Source of the DNA: Kineosporia rhizophila | GTDB taxonomy: Bacteria; Actinomycetota; Actinomycetes; Actinomycetales; Kineosporiaceae | Assembly (NCBI RefSeq): GCF_021277265.1 | Contig: NZ_JAJSOH010000006.1 | Span: 62,001-126,000, forward strand | DNA length: 64,000 nucleotides | Direction of reading: 5' to 3' | In this document: positions 1 to 13,400 of the stretch, in pieces | Layout of the letters: the number at the start of each line of letters is the position of its first letter | Position numbering within the stretch: the first letter of the stretch is position 1 | The notes under the pieces: generated by a model | Databases searched by the model: none | Seen by the model: the letters and a program-made list of their open reading frames with translations, nothing else | Told to the model about the DNA's origin: nothing | Made by a program: the position numbers and the translations under genes

Positions 1-1497
1 GGGCCGTGCTGGGGGCGGACCAGGTGCCGCCGGAGGAAACGGCGCTTCTGGAGGCCGCTTTTGAGGCCGCCGGAGCCCAGCTCACATCGGTTGCCGAGGC
101 GGTCGACGGGATACTCTCGCTGCACGCACTGGGCGAGGACCCGGTGGCCCCGACCCTCGATCTGGTGAGCCGGCACGTCGCCGGCCCCGAGGACGTCCCC
201 TTGTGGTTGGTGACCAGGCGGGCGACCACCGATCCCACGGCCGCCCAGCTGGCTGGGCTGGGCCGCGTGGCCGCGCTCGAAAGCCCTCGTGGCTGGGGTG
301 GGCAGATCGACCTGGACGGTCCGCTGACCGAGGCCGTCGCCACCCGGCTGGTCGCCGCCCTGCATCGCGGCGGTGAGGAGGACCAGTTCCGGATCACCGA
401 GCGGGGGACCGAGGGCCGCCGGCTGCGCAAGGCCGGCCCGGCTCCGGCCGCGTCCGACTTCACCGTTGCCGGCACGGTGCTGGTGACCGGCGGAACCGGT
501 GCCCTGGGCAGCCAGGTGGCGCGCTGGCTGGCCGCCCGCGGGGCCCGGAAACTGGTGCTGCTGTCTCGCCGGGGCCCGCAGGCGCCGGGTGCCGTGGATC
601 TGGCCGCTGAGCTGAGCGGGAACGGTGTCCAGGTCGAGGTGGTGGCCTGTGACCTGAGCGACCGGCAGGCGCTGGCCGCGGTTCTGGCCGAGCATCCGGT
701 CGATGCGGTGATCCATGCCGCCGGGCTGGGGCAGGCCGACGAGCCGCTGGCCGGGACGTCCCCGGACCGTTTCGCCGAGATCGTGCAGGCCAAGGTGGAC
801 GGCGCCCGGCATCTCGACGAGCTGCTGGCCGACCGGGCCCTTCAGTTCTTCGTCCTGTTCGGATCGGTGGCCGGGGTCTGGGGCGGAGCTGGGCAAGGCG
901 CGTACGTGGCGGCCAACGCCGCGCTGGACGCGCTGGCCGCCGACCGTCACGCCCGCGGTCTGCCGGCCACCTCGATCGCCTGGGGAGCCTGGGGCGGAGA
1001 AGGGCTGGCGGCCGACGACGTCTTCGCCGAGCAGATCCGGCGGCGGGGCCTGGGACTACTGCCGCCCGACGAGGCCGTGGCCGAACTGGGCCGCGCCATC
1101 TCCTCCGGACAGCCGCAGATGGTCGTCGCGGACGTCGAATGGGACCGCTTCCTGCCGGTCTACACCTCCGGACGGCCATCCGCGTTCTTCAGCGAACTGC
1201 AGGCCCCGGCCGAGAGCGCCCCCACGGGTGAATGGGCCGAGCGCCTGAGCGCCATGAGCGAGTCCGAACGCCGCCGCACACTGCTGGATCTGGTGCGCAG
1301 TGAGGTGGCCGCCGTGCTCGGGCACAGCTCCGGCGCCGCGGTGGGGGAGCGGAAAGCGTTCCAGGAAATGGGATTCGACTCGCTCACCGCGGTCGAGCTA
1401 CGCCAGCGTCTGGTCTCGGTCACCGGTCTGGACCTGCCCACGACGCTGGTCTTCGACCACCCGAACCCGGCCGACCTGGTGCAGTTCCTGCAGTCGC
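1..1497 (+). other. PKS1 visible module 1 (partial): A-type KR-ACP
   Basis: Only the end of this module is present. The structural half of the ketoreductase runs from the left edge to about 450. The catalytic half runs from 471, with NADPH motif TGGTGALG, to about 1170. Catalytic Ser is at 864, Tyr at 903 and Asn at 915. There is no LDD motif, and a Trp lies eight residues before the Tyr (codon 879) with Gln three before it, the A1 pattern (L-hydroxyl). The ACP serine is at 1380 (GFDSL). KS and AT lie outside the window, so the extender unit is unknown. By position this would be the module that makes the sugar-bearing hydroxyl in polyene macrolides (inference). Confidence 0.88.
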
Positions 1498-4400
1498 GGC
1501 TCAACGGCCGGACCCGGTCACCGATCGCCTCCGGCCCTGCAGCGGCCTCGCAGGAGCCGATCGCCATCGTCGGGATGGCCTGCCGCCTGCCCGGCGGCGT
1601 CGCGTCCCCGGAAGACCTGTGGGATCTGGTGCTCGAGGGCGGCGACGCCATCTCGGGTTTCCCGGCCGGACGCGGCTGGGACCCGGAGGCGTTGTACGAC
1701 CCGGATCCGGACCGCAGCGGGCACACGTACACGCTCGAAGGCGGATTCCTGCACGAGGCCGACCAGTTCGACGCCGCGTTCTTCGGGATCTCGCCCCGTG
1801 AGGCGCAGGCGATGGACCCGCAGCAGCGTCTGCTGCTGGAGACCGCCTGGGAGACTCTGGAACGGGCCGGTCTGGACCCCGACGCGCTGCGCGGCAGCCG
1901 GACCGGCGTGTTCGTCGGTTCCAGCGCTCAGGAGTACGGCGCCGGGGTGGGTGAGGGCGCCGAAGGTCATCTGGTCACCGGCACCCTGCCCAGTGTGCTG
2001 GCGGGTCGTCTGTCCTACGCCCTCGGGCTGCGGGGGCCGGCGGTCATGGTCGACACCGCCTGCTCGTCGTCGCTGGTGGCGCTGCACCTGGCCGTGCAGT
2101 CGCTGCGCAGCGGGGAGAGCACGCTGGCCCTGGCCGGCGGGGTCACGGTGATGACGACCCCGGCCGCGTTCGTGGCGTTCAGCCGGCAGCGGGCCCTGGC
2201 CGCCGACGGCCGGTGCAAGGCCTTCGCCGAGGGCGCCGACGGCATGGCCCTGGCCGAAGGGGTCGGTCTGCTGCTGGTCGAGCGGCTGTCCGACGCCCAG
2301 CGCAACGGTCACCCGGTACTGGCGGTGGTGCGGGGATCGGCGGTCAACCAGGACGGAGCCTCCAACGGCCTGACCGCACCCAACGGCCCGGCCCAGGAAC
2401 AGGTCATCCGCGATGCCCTGACCGCCGCCGGACTCACCGCTGCCGAGGTGGACGCGGTGGACGCGCACGGCACCGGAACGGCGCTGGGCGACCCGATCGA
2501 GGTGCAGGCCCTGCAGGCCGCCTACGGGCCGGACCGCCGGCAGCCGCTGCGGGTGGGCTCGGTCAAGTCCAACATCGGCCACACCCAGTCGGCCGCCGGT
2601 GTGGCCAGCGTGATCAAGATGGTCCAGGCGCTGCAGCACGCCCGGCTGCCCCGCACCCTGCACGTCAGCGAGCCGTCCTCGCGGGTGCGCTGGGCCGACG
2701 CAGCGGTGCAGCTGCTCACCGAAGAACAGGACTGGCCGGTGACCGGTCGCCCGCGGCGGGCTGCGGTGTCGTCGTTCGGGATCAGCGGGACCAACGCCCA
2801 CGTCGTCCTGGAACAGAGCCCAGCCGACACCGGTGTGGCGGACGAGGCGCCAGAACCGGGCGTCCTGCCGTTCCTGATCTCGGGTCGAGGGCGGCCGGCC
2901 GTGCGGGCCAACGCGGGCCGGCTGGCCGCGGTCGTCCCCGGCGTCGAACGCCGCGACCTGGCCTGGTCGCTGGCCACGGCGCGGGCTCGCCACGAGCACC
3001 GGGCCGTGGTGGTCGCCGCAGACCGGGAAGAGCTTTGGACGGGGTTGCGGGCGGTCGCTGAGGCGGCGCCTTCAGCTGGGGTCGTGGAGGGAAGTGCGGA
3101 CGTCTCGGGCCGGGTCGTGTTCGTCTTCCCCGGCCAGGGCGCGCAGTGGGTCGGGATGGGGGCCCGGCTCCTGGACGCGTCGCCGGTGTTCGCCGAGCGC
3201 CTGGCCGAGTGTTCGCTCGCCCTGGCCCAGTACGTGGACTTCTCAGTGCTGGACGTGCTGCGGGGTGCGCCGCAGGCCCCGGCCCTGGAACGCGTGGACG
3301 TGGTGCAGTGCAGTTCGTTCGCGGTGATGGTGTCGCTGGCGGCGCTGTGGCGCTCGCACGGCGTGCAGCCGGACGCCGTGATCGGCCACTCGCAGGGGGA
3401 GATCGCGGCCGCCTGCGTGGCCGGGGCCCTGAGCCTGGACGACGCGGCCCGGGTGGTGGCCCGGCGCAGTCAGGCCATCGCGGCGACGCTGGCCGGGGCC
3501 GGAGCGATGGCGTCGGTGCAGTTGCCGGTGGCTCAGGTGCAGGAGCGCCTGACGGCCTGGGGCGGCCGGCTCTCGGTGGCGGCCGTCAACGGCCCGGCGT
3601 CGGTGGTGGTCTCCGGCGACGTGGAGCCGATGGACGAACTGCTGGCCGAGCTGGCCGGGCAGGAGGTGCGGGCCCGGCGGATCGCGGTGGACTACGCCTC
3701 GCACTCGGCCCAGGTCGAGGCCCTGGAAGATTCGCTGCAGAGAACACTTTCGCGGGTCCGGCCGGGTCGGACCGAGATCGCGATGCTCTCCACCGTGACC
3801 GGGCAGTGGCTCGACGGCACCGAGCTGGACGCTCGTTACTGGTACCAGAACCTGCGCTCGCCGGTGCAGCTCGAACCGGCCGTGCGCTCGCTGCGGGACG
3901 GCGGTCACCACGCCTTCGTCGAGATCAGCCCGCACCCGGTACTGACCGTCGGGATCCAGGCGACCCTGGAGGACGGCCCGACGAATGTGGACGTGCCGAC
4001 CGTGGTGCTCGGGACCCTGCGACGGGACCAGGACGACCAGACCCGGGTGCTGACCACTCTGGCCGAGGCCTGGGTTCGGGGCCTGCCCGTTGACTGGAAC
4101 ACCGTGCTGCCGGCCGGGCAGCGCATCGACCTACCCACCTACGCCTTCCAGCACGAGAGCTACTGGGCGCTGCCGGTCGAGAAGAATGCTGCGGCAGCCG
4201 ATCCGGACAGCGAGCGGTTCTGGTCCGCAGTCGAGCGGGCCGACCTGGACGAGCTGACGGCCGGGCTGGACGTGGAACCGGACGCACTGGTCGCGGTGCT
4301 TCCGGCCCTGTCCGGCTGGCGGCGCGCCGCCGGGGAACGCTCGCTCACCGAGTCGTGGCGCTACCGGGAGGTCTGGCGTCCGCTCGCCGAGGACCTGCGC

Positions 4401-7400
4401 CCCCTCGAAGGGAACTGGCTGCTGGTGCGCTCCGCCGAAGACTGCGCGGTGGCCGACGCAGTCGAAGCCGCGCTGCGCGATCACGGAGCCACTGTCCGCC
4501 CGGTGCCGATCGGCCCGGAACAGACCGGCCGGGCCGCGGTCGCCGAAGCCCTGGCCGACCAGGCACTGGACCTGCGGGCAGTGGTGTCGGTGCTGGGACT
4601 CGCGCCGCACGGTCTGGCCGCAACCCTCGGCCTGGTGCAGGCACTGGGCGATCTGAGCCTGGACGCGCCGCTGTGGTGTCTCACCCAGGGCGCGGTCAGC
4701 ACCGGGCGCAACGACCTGCTCACCGCGCCCGAACAGGCGCAGATCCTGGGGCTGGGGCGGACTGCGGCCCTGGAGCATCCTCAGCGTTGGGGCGGGCTGA
4801 TCGACCTGCCCGCCGATCTGGGCCCCAGAACCGCGCGTTCGTTGGCGGCGGCCCTGGGTGGGAGCTCGGGCGAGGACCAGCTGGCTGTGCGACCGGGTGG
4901 GCTGCTGGCCCGGCGCCTGGTGGCGGCGCCGGCACCCCGCAGCGCGGCGCCCGACTGGACACCCCAAGGCACGGTACTGATCACCGGCGGCACCGGGACC
5001 ATCGCCCCGCACGTGGCCCGCTGGCTGGCCGGTCTCGGCGCCACCGACATCGTGCTCACCAGCCGCCGCGGCGACCAGGCCCCCGGCGCCGCCGACCTGG
5101 TGGCCGACCTGACCCGGGCCGGCGCCCGGGCCGAGGTGCTCGCCTGCGACGTCAGCGACCGCGACGCCGTGGCCCAGCTGCTGCAGCACCTGGCCGGCCA
5201 GGGCCGGGCGGTGCGCACCGCCGTGCACGCGGCCGCCCAGATCGAACTGCGCCCGCTGGCCGAGACCACCCCCGAAGAGTTCGCCGCGGTGCTGGCGGCC
5301 AAGGTCGACGGCGCCCGGCACCTGGCCGATCTGCTCGACCCGGAGATCCTGGACCGGTTCGTGCTCTACTCCTCGACGGTCGGCATGTGGGGCAGCGGCG
5401 CTCACGGGGCCTACGCGGCCGGTAACGCCTACCTGACCGCGCTCGCCGAACAGCGTCGCGGCCAGGGGCTGCCGGCGACCGCGGTGGCCTGGGGCATCTG
5501 GTCCGACGACCGGGCGCTGGGCCGGGTGGATCCGGAGCAGATCCGGCGCAGCGGGCTGGACTTCATGCCCGCGGCCCAGGCCCTTGCGGCGCTGCGGCGG
5601 GCGCTCACCGACGACGAGGTGGCGCTGACGGTGGCCGCCGTGGACTGGGAACGCTATTACCCGGTCTTCACTTCGGGGCGCGACACCCGCCTGTTCAGCG
5701 AGCTACCAGCGGTGCGCCTGCTGACCACGGCTGCGCAGGAGGCGCCGGCCCAGGTCGAGGGCGAGTTCGCGACCAGGTTGCGACAGGTGCCCGAACGCGA
5801 GCGCGAGCGGCTCGTCCTGGACCTGGTGCGCGCGCAGGCGGCCAGCGTGCTCGGCCACTCCGGTCCCGAGGCGGTCCCACCCACCAAGGCCTTCCGCGAC
5901 ATCGGTTTCGACTCCCTCACCGCCGTGGACCTGCGCACCCGACTGGCCACGGCGACCGGCACGACCCTGCCCACCACCCTGGTCTTCGACCACCCCACCG
6001 CCGGGGCACTCAGCGCCCACCTGCTCACCCTGCTGACCCCGGGCGCCGGGGGAGGCTCGGCCTTGATCCGGGCCGAGGCCGACTCCGAGGAACCGATCGC
6101 GATCGTCTCGATGGCCTGTCGCTACCCCGGCGGCGCCGACTCACCGGAACAGCTGTGGGACCTGATCCGCGACGGGGTGGACGCCATCTCCACGTTTCCG
6201 GCCGACCGGGGCTGGGACGCCCAGACGCTGTACGACCCCGACCCGGACCGGCCCGGGCACACCTACTCGGTCAATGGTGGCTTCCTGCACGAGGCGGCCG
6301 CCTTCGACGCGGGCTTCTTCGGCATCTCGCCGCGCGAGGCCCTGGCCATGGACCCGCAGCAACGCCTGCTGCTGGAAGTGGCCTGGGAGACCTTCGAGCG
6401 GGCCGGGATCGAACCGGGCAGCATGCGGGGCAGCCGCACCGGGGTGTTCGTCGGCGCCAGCTACCAGGACTACGCCGGTGAGGGCGGTGGCGCCGACGGT
6501 CACGAGATCACCGGGGCCATCCCGAGCATCGCTTCCGGGCGGATCGCCTACCTGCTGGGGCTGGAGGGCCCCGCCCTCAGCGTGGACACCGCCTGCTCGT
6601 CCTCACTGGTCGCACTGCACCTGGCCTGCCAGTCGCTGCGCTCCGGCGAGAGCTCCCTGGCCCTGGCCGGAGGCGTCGCCGTGATGTCCACCCCGGCCGC
6701 CTTCGTCGGCTTCAGCCGGCAGCGGGCGATGGCCCCGGACGGGCGCTGCAAGGCCTACTCCGACGACGCCGACGGGATGAGCCTGGCCGAGGGCGCCGGA
6801 CTGGTCATGCTCGAGCGGCTGTCCGACGCCCGGCGCAACGGCCACCCGGTGCTGGCGCTGGTCCGGGGATCGGCGATCAACCAGGACGGCGCCTCCAACG
6901 GCCTGACCGCCCCCAGCGGGCCCGCCCAGGAACGGGTGGTCCGGCAGGCCCTGGCCAACGCCGGTCTCGCCCCGGCCGAGGTCGACCTGGTGGAGGGGCA
7001 CGGCACCGGGACCCGGCTCGGGGACCCGATCGAGGCGCGGGCACTGCTGGCCACCTACGGAGGCGACCGCGAGCGTCCTCTGTTGCTGGGGTCGGTCAAG
7101 TCGAACATCGGGCACACCCAGATGGCCTCCGGCATCGCCGGGGTCATCAAGGCGGTGCTGGCCATGCGTCATCGGACCGCCCCGCGCACCCTGCACGCCG
7201 ACACCCCCAGTTCGCACGTGGACTGGTCGGCCGGCGCGGTGGAGGTGCTCACTTCTGAGCAGCCGTGGCCCCGGACCGGCCGGCCGATGCGGGCAGCGGT
7301 CTCCTCCTTCGGGCTCAGCGGTACCAACGCTCACACGGTGCTGGAGGAAGCTCCGTCCGAAACGCCCACCGAGCGCGAACTGGTTGGCCCTCAGACGCTT

Positions 7401-10400
7401 CCGATTCTGCTGTCGGGGCAGGACGAGTCCGCCCTGCGCGCCGGGGCCGCTCGCCTGGTGTCCGCCGCGGACCGCCTGCTGGACGAACCTCTGGATCTGG
7501 CCTACTCCCTGGCCGCCACCCGAACCGCACACACCGAGCGGGCGGCGATCCTGGCCTCGGACCGCGACCAGGTGCTGTCGGCGCTCACCCACCTGGCGTC
7601 CGGCACGCCGGATCGGGCCATCCTCCGGGGCACGGCCAAGTCGTCCCGCCTGGCCTTCCTCTTCGGGGGCCAAGGAGGACAGCGGCTCGGTATGGGGCGC
7701 GAGCTCGCCGAGACGTATCCGGTGTTCGCCGCGGCCTGGGACGAGGTCCTGGCTCAGCTCGATCCCGGACTACGGCACGTGGTGCACGGAGACGACGCAG
7801 CAGCTCTGGAGCAGACCGGGTGGACGCAGCCCGCGCTGTTCGCCTTCGAGGTTGCACTCTTCCGTCTGCTGGAGTCGTGGGGTGTGCAGCCGGACGCGGT
7901 CGCCGGGCACTCGGTGGGCGAGATCGCGGCGGCGCACGTGGCCGGGGTGCTCTCGCTGGAGGACGCCGGCCGCCTGGTCAGTGCCCGGGCCCGGCTCATG
8001 CAGGCCCTGCCCGAGGGCGGGGCCATGATCGCGATCCAGGCCACCGAGGCGGAGGTCTCGGCCCGACTGGAAGGATCGTTGTCGATAGCCGCGGTCAACG
8101 GCCCGCGCTCGGTGGTGGTTTCCGGCGACGCGAGTGCGGCTGCGTCGCTGGCCCAGGCCTTCTCCGTAGAAGGACGCCGGACTCGCCGGCTATCGGTCTC
8201 GCACGCCTTCCACTCGCCGCTGATGGAACCGGTGCTCGACGAGCTCGACACGGTCGCGGCCGAACTGGATCACCGTCCGCCGATGCTTCCTCTGGTTTCT
8301 GGGGTCACCGGTCAGATCGCGACCCTGGAAACCCTCAGCGCACCGGGCTACTGGGTGCAGCATGCCCGTGGCACCGTTCGTTTCGCCGATGTGGTGCACA
8401 CTCTCGCAGCCAGCGGGGTGAAGGGCTTCCTGGAAGTCGGGGCAGACGCGGTGCTGACCCCGATGGTCGGCGAGACGCTCGGGCCGGACCCCGACCTGAC
8501 GGTGCTACCGACCCTGCGCCGCGACCGCAGCGAGACCGAAGCGCTGCTCACCGCCCTGGCCGGCCTGCACGTGCGCGGCTTCGCCGTGGACTGGGCCGAG
8601 TTCTACCGCGGCACCGGCGCCCGGCGGATCGACCTGCCCACCTATGCCTTTCAGCGGCGCCGTTACTGGCCCAAGACCGCGGCCGGTGCGCCCACCGCGG
8701 CCGGGCGCTACCAGGTGCGCTGGCATCCGGCCGTGAACGGCGACGTTCCGGCGTCCTCAGGCCGTCGGCTGGCACTGGTCCCGGCTGCTCTTCAGGACGA
8801 TCCCTGGATCGGCGCGGTGCTCGCAGCGCTCGGTGACGTGACGGTCCTGCCCGTTGCCCAGATCGACCGGGCGGCGCTGGCCGAGCAGTTGCGCTCGGCC
8901 GCTTCTCCCGGCCAGATCGTGTCTTTCCTGGCCCTCAGCGACACGTCGGAGGGTCTGCTCGCCACCCTCGCGCTGGTGCAGGCCCTCGGTGACGCTGGTC
9001 TCGGCGCGCCGGTGTGGTGCCTGACCCGAGGGGCGGTCAGCACCGGCACCGCGCAACCCCCGTCGTCCCCGATTCAGGCGGGTGTGTGGGGCCTCGGCCG
9101 CACCATCGCCCTCGAACGGCCCACGGCCTGGGGCGGACTGCTCGACCTACCCACCGAACTCGACCCCACCGTCCTGAAAAGGCTTTCGGAAGCCCTCGCG
9201 CTGGGCGGGGACGAAGACCAGATCGCGGTGCGGCGGGCGGGGGTGTTCGTCCGTCGGCTGGTGCGCTCGCCGCAGACGCGTTCCGGTCGGGACTTCCGGC
9301 CGAACGGGACCGTGCTCGTCACCGGTGGCACCGGAGCCCTGGGCAAGGAGGTGGCCCGCTGGTTGACCGGTCTGGGCGCGGCGCGGGTCGTTCTCGCCGG
9401 GCGACGGGGGCTCGCTGCCCCCGGGGCTGAGGAACTGGCGCAGGAGCTGGGCACGGCGGTCGAGATCGTGGCCTGCGACGTGTCCGACCGGGAGGCGCTC
9501 ACGGCCCTGCTGGAACGGACCGGGCCCCTACAGGCGGTGATTCACGCGGCCGGGGTGCTGGACGACGGTGTGTTGCACGGTCTCACTCCGGAACGGCTAG
9601 AGACGGTGCTGCGGGCCAAGGTCACGTCGGCCTGGCTGCTGCACGAGCTCACGGGCTCGGCCGACCTGGAGGCGTTCGTCCTGTTCTCCTCCACCTCCGG
9701 AGTGGTCGGCTCAGCCGGCCAGGCGAGCTACAGCGCGGCCAACGCCATGCTCGACGCCCTCGCCGAACACCGGCACGGGCTGGGTCTGCCCGCCACGTCG
9801 ATCGCCTGGGGTCCCTGGGCCGGCGACGGGATGGCCGCCGGTGAGGGCGTCGGCGACCGGCTGCGGCGTGGTGGTCTGCGTCCGTTGGCCCCGGCCGCCG
9901 CAGTGGCCGCGCTGGGGGAAGCAATCAGCAGCGGCCAGCCCACGGTCGTCGTCGCCGATCTGGACGAACCGCGATTTGCCGCTGCCTACAGCGCTTCCCG
10001 GCCGAACCCGTCTCTTATTGAGATCGCCCCGCCTCACCGTACGGTGACCGCAGCGGCCGATCCCGTCCCGGTTTCCGGACGCGCTGAGCACCTGCTGGAT
10101 CTGGTGCGCACCCAGGCCGCCGCCGTACTCGGGCACGACGACACCGAGCCGGTCTCCGCCGATCGTCCCTTTGCCGAGCTGGGATTCACCTCTCTGACCG
10201 CACTGGAGCTGGGGAACGCGTTGTCCGCGGCCACCGGTCTGAGCCTGCCCGCTACGCTGATCTTCGACTACCCGACTCCGCGTGACCTGGCTCGGATGCT
10301 GAAGGGCACGCTGACCGGCGCCGACCAGACGGCGACGCCGACCGCAGTCCGCCCGGTGGACGACGACCCGGTGGTGATCGTCGGCATGGGCTGCCGGTTC

Positions 10401-13400
10401 CCGGGCGGCATCACCGGCCCGGATCAGCTGTGGCAGTTGCTGGTCGAGAAGCAGGACGCGATCTCGGCCTTCCCGGCCGACCGGGGATGGGACCTGGACG
10501 CCCTGGCTGATGGGTTGTCGGTCACCCGCGAGGGCGGATTCCTCGACGACGTGGCCGGTTTCGACGCTGAGTTCTTCGGCATCTCACCGCGCGAGGCCCT
10601 GGCCATGGACCCGCAGCAGCGCCTGGTGCTGGAAACCGCCTGGGAGGCTCTGGAACGCGCCGGGATCGACCCCCTGGCGTTGCGGGGGGACCAGGCCGGG
10701 GTGTTCGTCGGCACCAACGGCCAGGACTACGGCGGTCTGCTGCGCTCGGGCACCGAGGACGTCCGTGGTCATGCCGCCACCGGCACCACGGCCAGCGTGC
10801 TCTCGGGCCGGCTGGCCTACTCCCTGGGGCTGACCGGCCCGGCCATCACGGTGGACACCGCCTGCTCGGCCACACTGGTGGCCATGCACCTGGCCGCCCA
10901 GGCGCTGCGCTCGGGTGAGTGCTCCCTGGCCCTGGCCGGCGGCGTTTCGGTGATGTCCAGCCCGGACTCGTTCGTCGAGTTCAGCGCCCAGGGCGGACTG
11001 GCAGCCGACGGCCGCTGCAAGTCCTTCGCGGCCGGGGCCGACGGAACGTCCTGGTCGGAGGGTTCGGGAATGCTCGTACTGGAGCGGCTTTCGGACGCTC
11101 GTCGGCTCGGCCACCCGGTGCTGGCCGTCGTCAAGGGCTCGGCGGTCAACCAGGACGGTGCCTCCAACGGTCTGACCGCACCGAACGGCCCGTCGCAGGA
11201 GCGGGTGATCCGCCAGGCCCTGGCCAGCGCCGGGCTCACACCGGGCGATGTGGACGTGGTCGAGGCGCACGGCACGGGGACCGAACTCGGCGACCCGATC
11301 GAGGCCCGCGCCCTGCTGACCACCTACGGGCAGGACCGGGCGCCGGAACGTCCGCTCTGGCTGGGCTCGGTGAAGTCCAACCTGGGGCACACCCAGGCTG
11401 CGGCCGGGGCCGCCGGGGTGATGAAAATGGTGCTGGCCATGCGGCACGGCATGCTTCCGGCGACCGTGCACGTCGATCAGCCCACACCACACGTGGACTG
11501 GACGAGGGGTGCAGTCCGGTTGCTGACCGAGGCGCAGGACTGGGCATCGGATCAAAAACCGCGACGAGCCGGCGTTTCCGCGTTCGGGGTCAGTGGCACC
11601 AATGCGCACGTCATTCTTGAGCAGATTGAGGACGACTCTCCCGCAACGACCGTGGACAGCGGCCCGTTGAGCGGGACGTTGCCCTGGGTGGTCTCGGCCC
11701 GGTCGGAAGCCGCGCTGGCCGAACAGATCGAGCGGCTGACCAGTTCGCCGCAGTTGGTGGCCGAGACGGGCGCGGGACTGGCCCGGCGGGCGGTGCTGCC
11801 CCAGCGCGCGGTGCTGCTGGCCGGGCCGGACGGTGTTCTCGAGGTCGCCCGCGCCGGTGCCGCGGAGAACGGCCGCCTGGCCTACCTCTTCGGCGGGCAA
11901 GGCGGCCAGCGCCCCGGCATGGGCCGTGAGCTGGCCGAAGCCTTTCCTGCGTTCGCCATGGCTTGGGACGAGGTGCTCGCCCAGTTCGACCCTGAGCTGC
12001 GCGAGGTGGTGCTGGGCGAGGATGCGGTGGTTCTGGAACGCACCGAGTGGGCTCAGCCTGCGCTGTTCGCCTTCGAGGTGGCGCTTTTCCGGCTGCTCGA
12101 GTCGTGGGGTGTGCGCCCGGACACGGTTGCCGGGCACTCGGTGGGGGAGATCGCGGCCGCTCACGTGGCCGGGGTGTTCTCGCTGGAAGACGCCTGCCGT
12201 CTGGTGGCAGCCCGTGGCCGCCTCATGCAGGCGCTTCCCTCAGGCGGAGCGATGCTTTCGGTGCGGGTGAGCGAGCAGGAGGCACTGGACGAACTGGCTG
12301 ACCGGCCCGAGGTGGGCCTAGCAGCGGTGAACGGGCCACGGTCGGTGGTTCTGGCCGGGCCGCGCGAAGATCTGGAACCTCTGGCGCTGGCCTGGGCGGC
12401 GCCGCAGTACCGGGCGACCTGGCTGTCGGTCAGCCACGCCTTCCATTCGCCGCTGATCGATCCGGTGCTGGACGAACTTCACGCTGTGGTGGCCGAACTG
12501 GATTTGAGGACGCCGGAACTAAACCTGGTCTCCACGGTCACCGGATCACGGATCACGGATGAGATCTGCGATCCGGCCTACTGGGTGCGGCACGCCCGGC
12601 AGACGGTCCGCTTCGCCGATGCGGTCCGGACGCTGCGCGAACAGGGAGCCACCTGGTTCGTGGAGGTCGGGCCCGGGGGAGCGCTGGCTGCTTCCACCCG
12701 ACTGGTCATCGAGGACGAGAGCTCTTCGGGCCGCCGGTCCCTGGTCACGCCGTTGCTGCGACGCGAGGTGGGCGAGGTCGAGGCGGTCCTGACCGGCGTC
12801 GCCAACCTGTGGACGGCCGGGGTCCCGGTGCGGTGGAGCAGCTTCTACCCGGGCATCACCGCGGACTGGGGACAGCTGCCCACCTACCCGTTCCAGCACC
12901 GGCGGTACTGGCCGGAGCCTGCTGCCGCCAAGGCCGATCCGCGCGATGCGGCCTTCTGGGACGCGGTGGAGCAGACCGACGCCCCAGCCGTCGCCGAGCT
13001 GGTCGGGTTGCCCGCCGAGGCCTTGCAGGACGTGCTGCCGGCGCTGAGCAGTTGGCGCCGCGAGCGTGACCAGGTGCAGGCGGCGCAGGAGTGGTGCCAT
13101 GCCTGGCGGTGGAGCGCTCTGCCCACGCCAACGATGGCGACTCCCGCGGGTAAGTGGCTTGTTGTCGGCCGTGACGGTGATGCGGACGTTCCCGTTCCGG
13201 CGGGTGCGGTGCGAGTTGAACTCGGCTCGTTGACCGAGCAGATGGGGGATCACGCTGACGCGGTTGGTGTGCTGTTGCTGCCGCGCGCTGCCGACCCAGG
13301 CACGTTGCTGACCCTGCTTCGGGCCATGGATGACGCGGGCCTGGACGCGCCACTGTGGTGCCTGACCCGGGAGGCGGTCGTCGCGGGGGTTTCCGATCCG

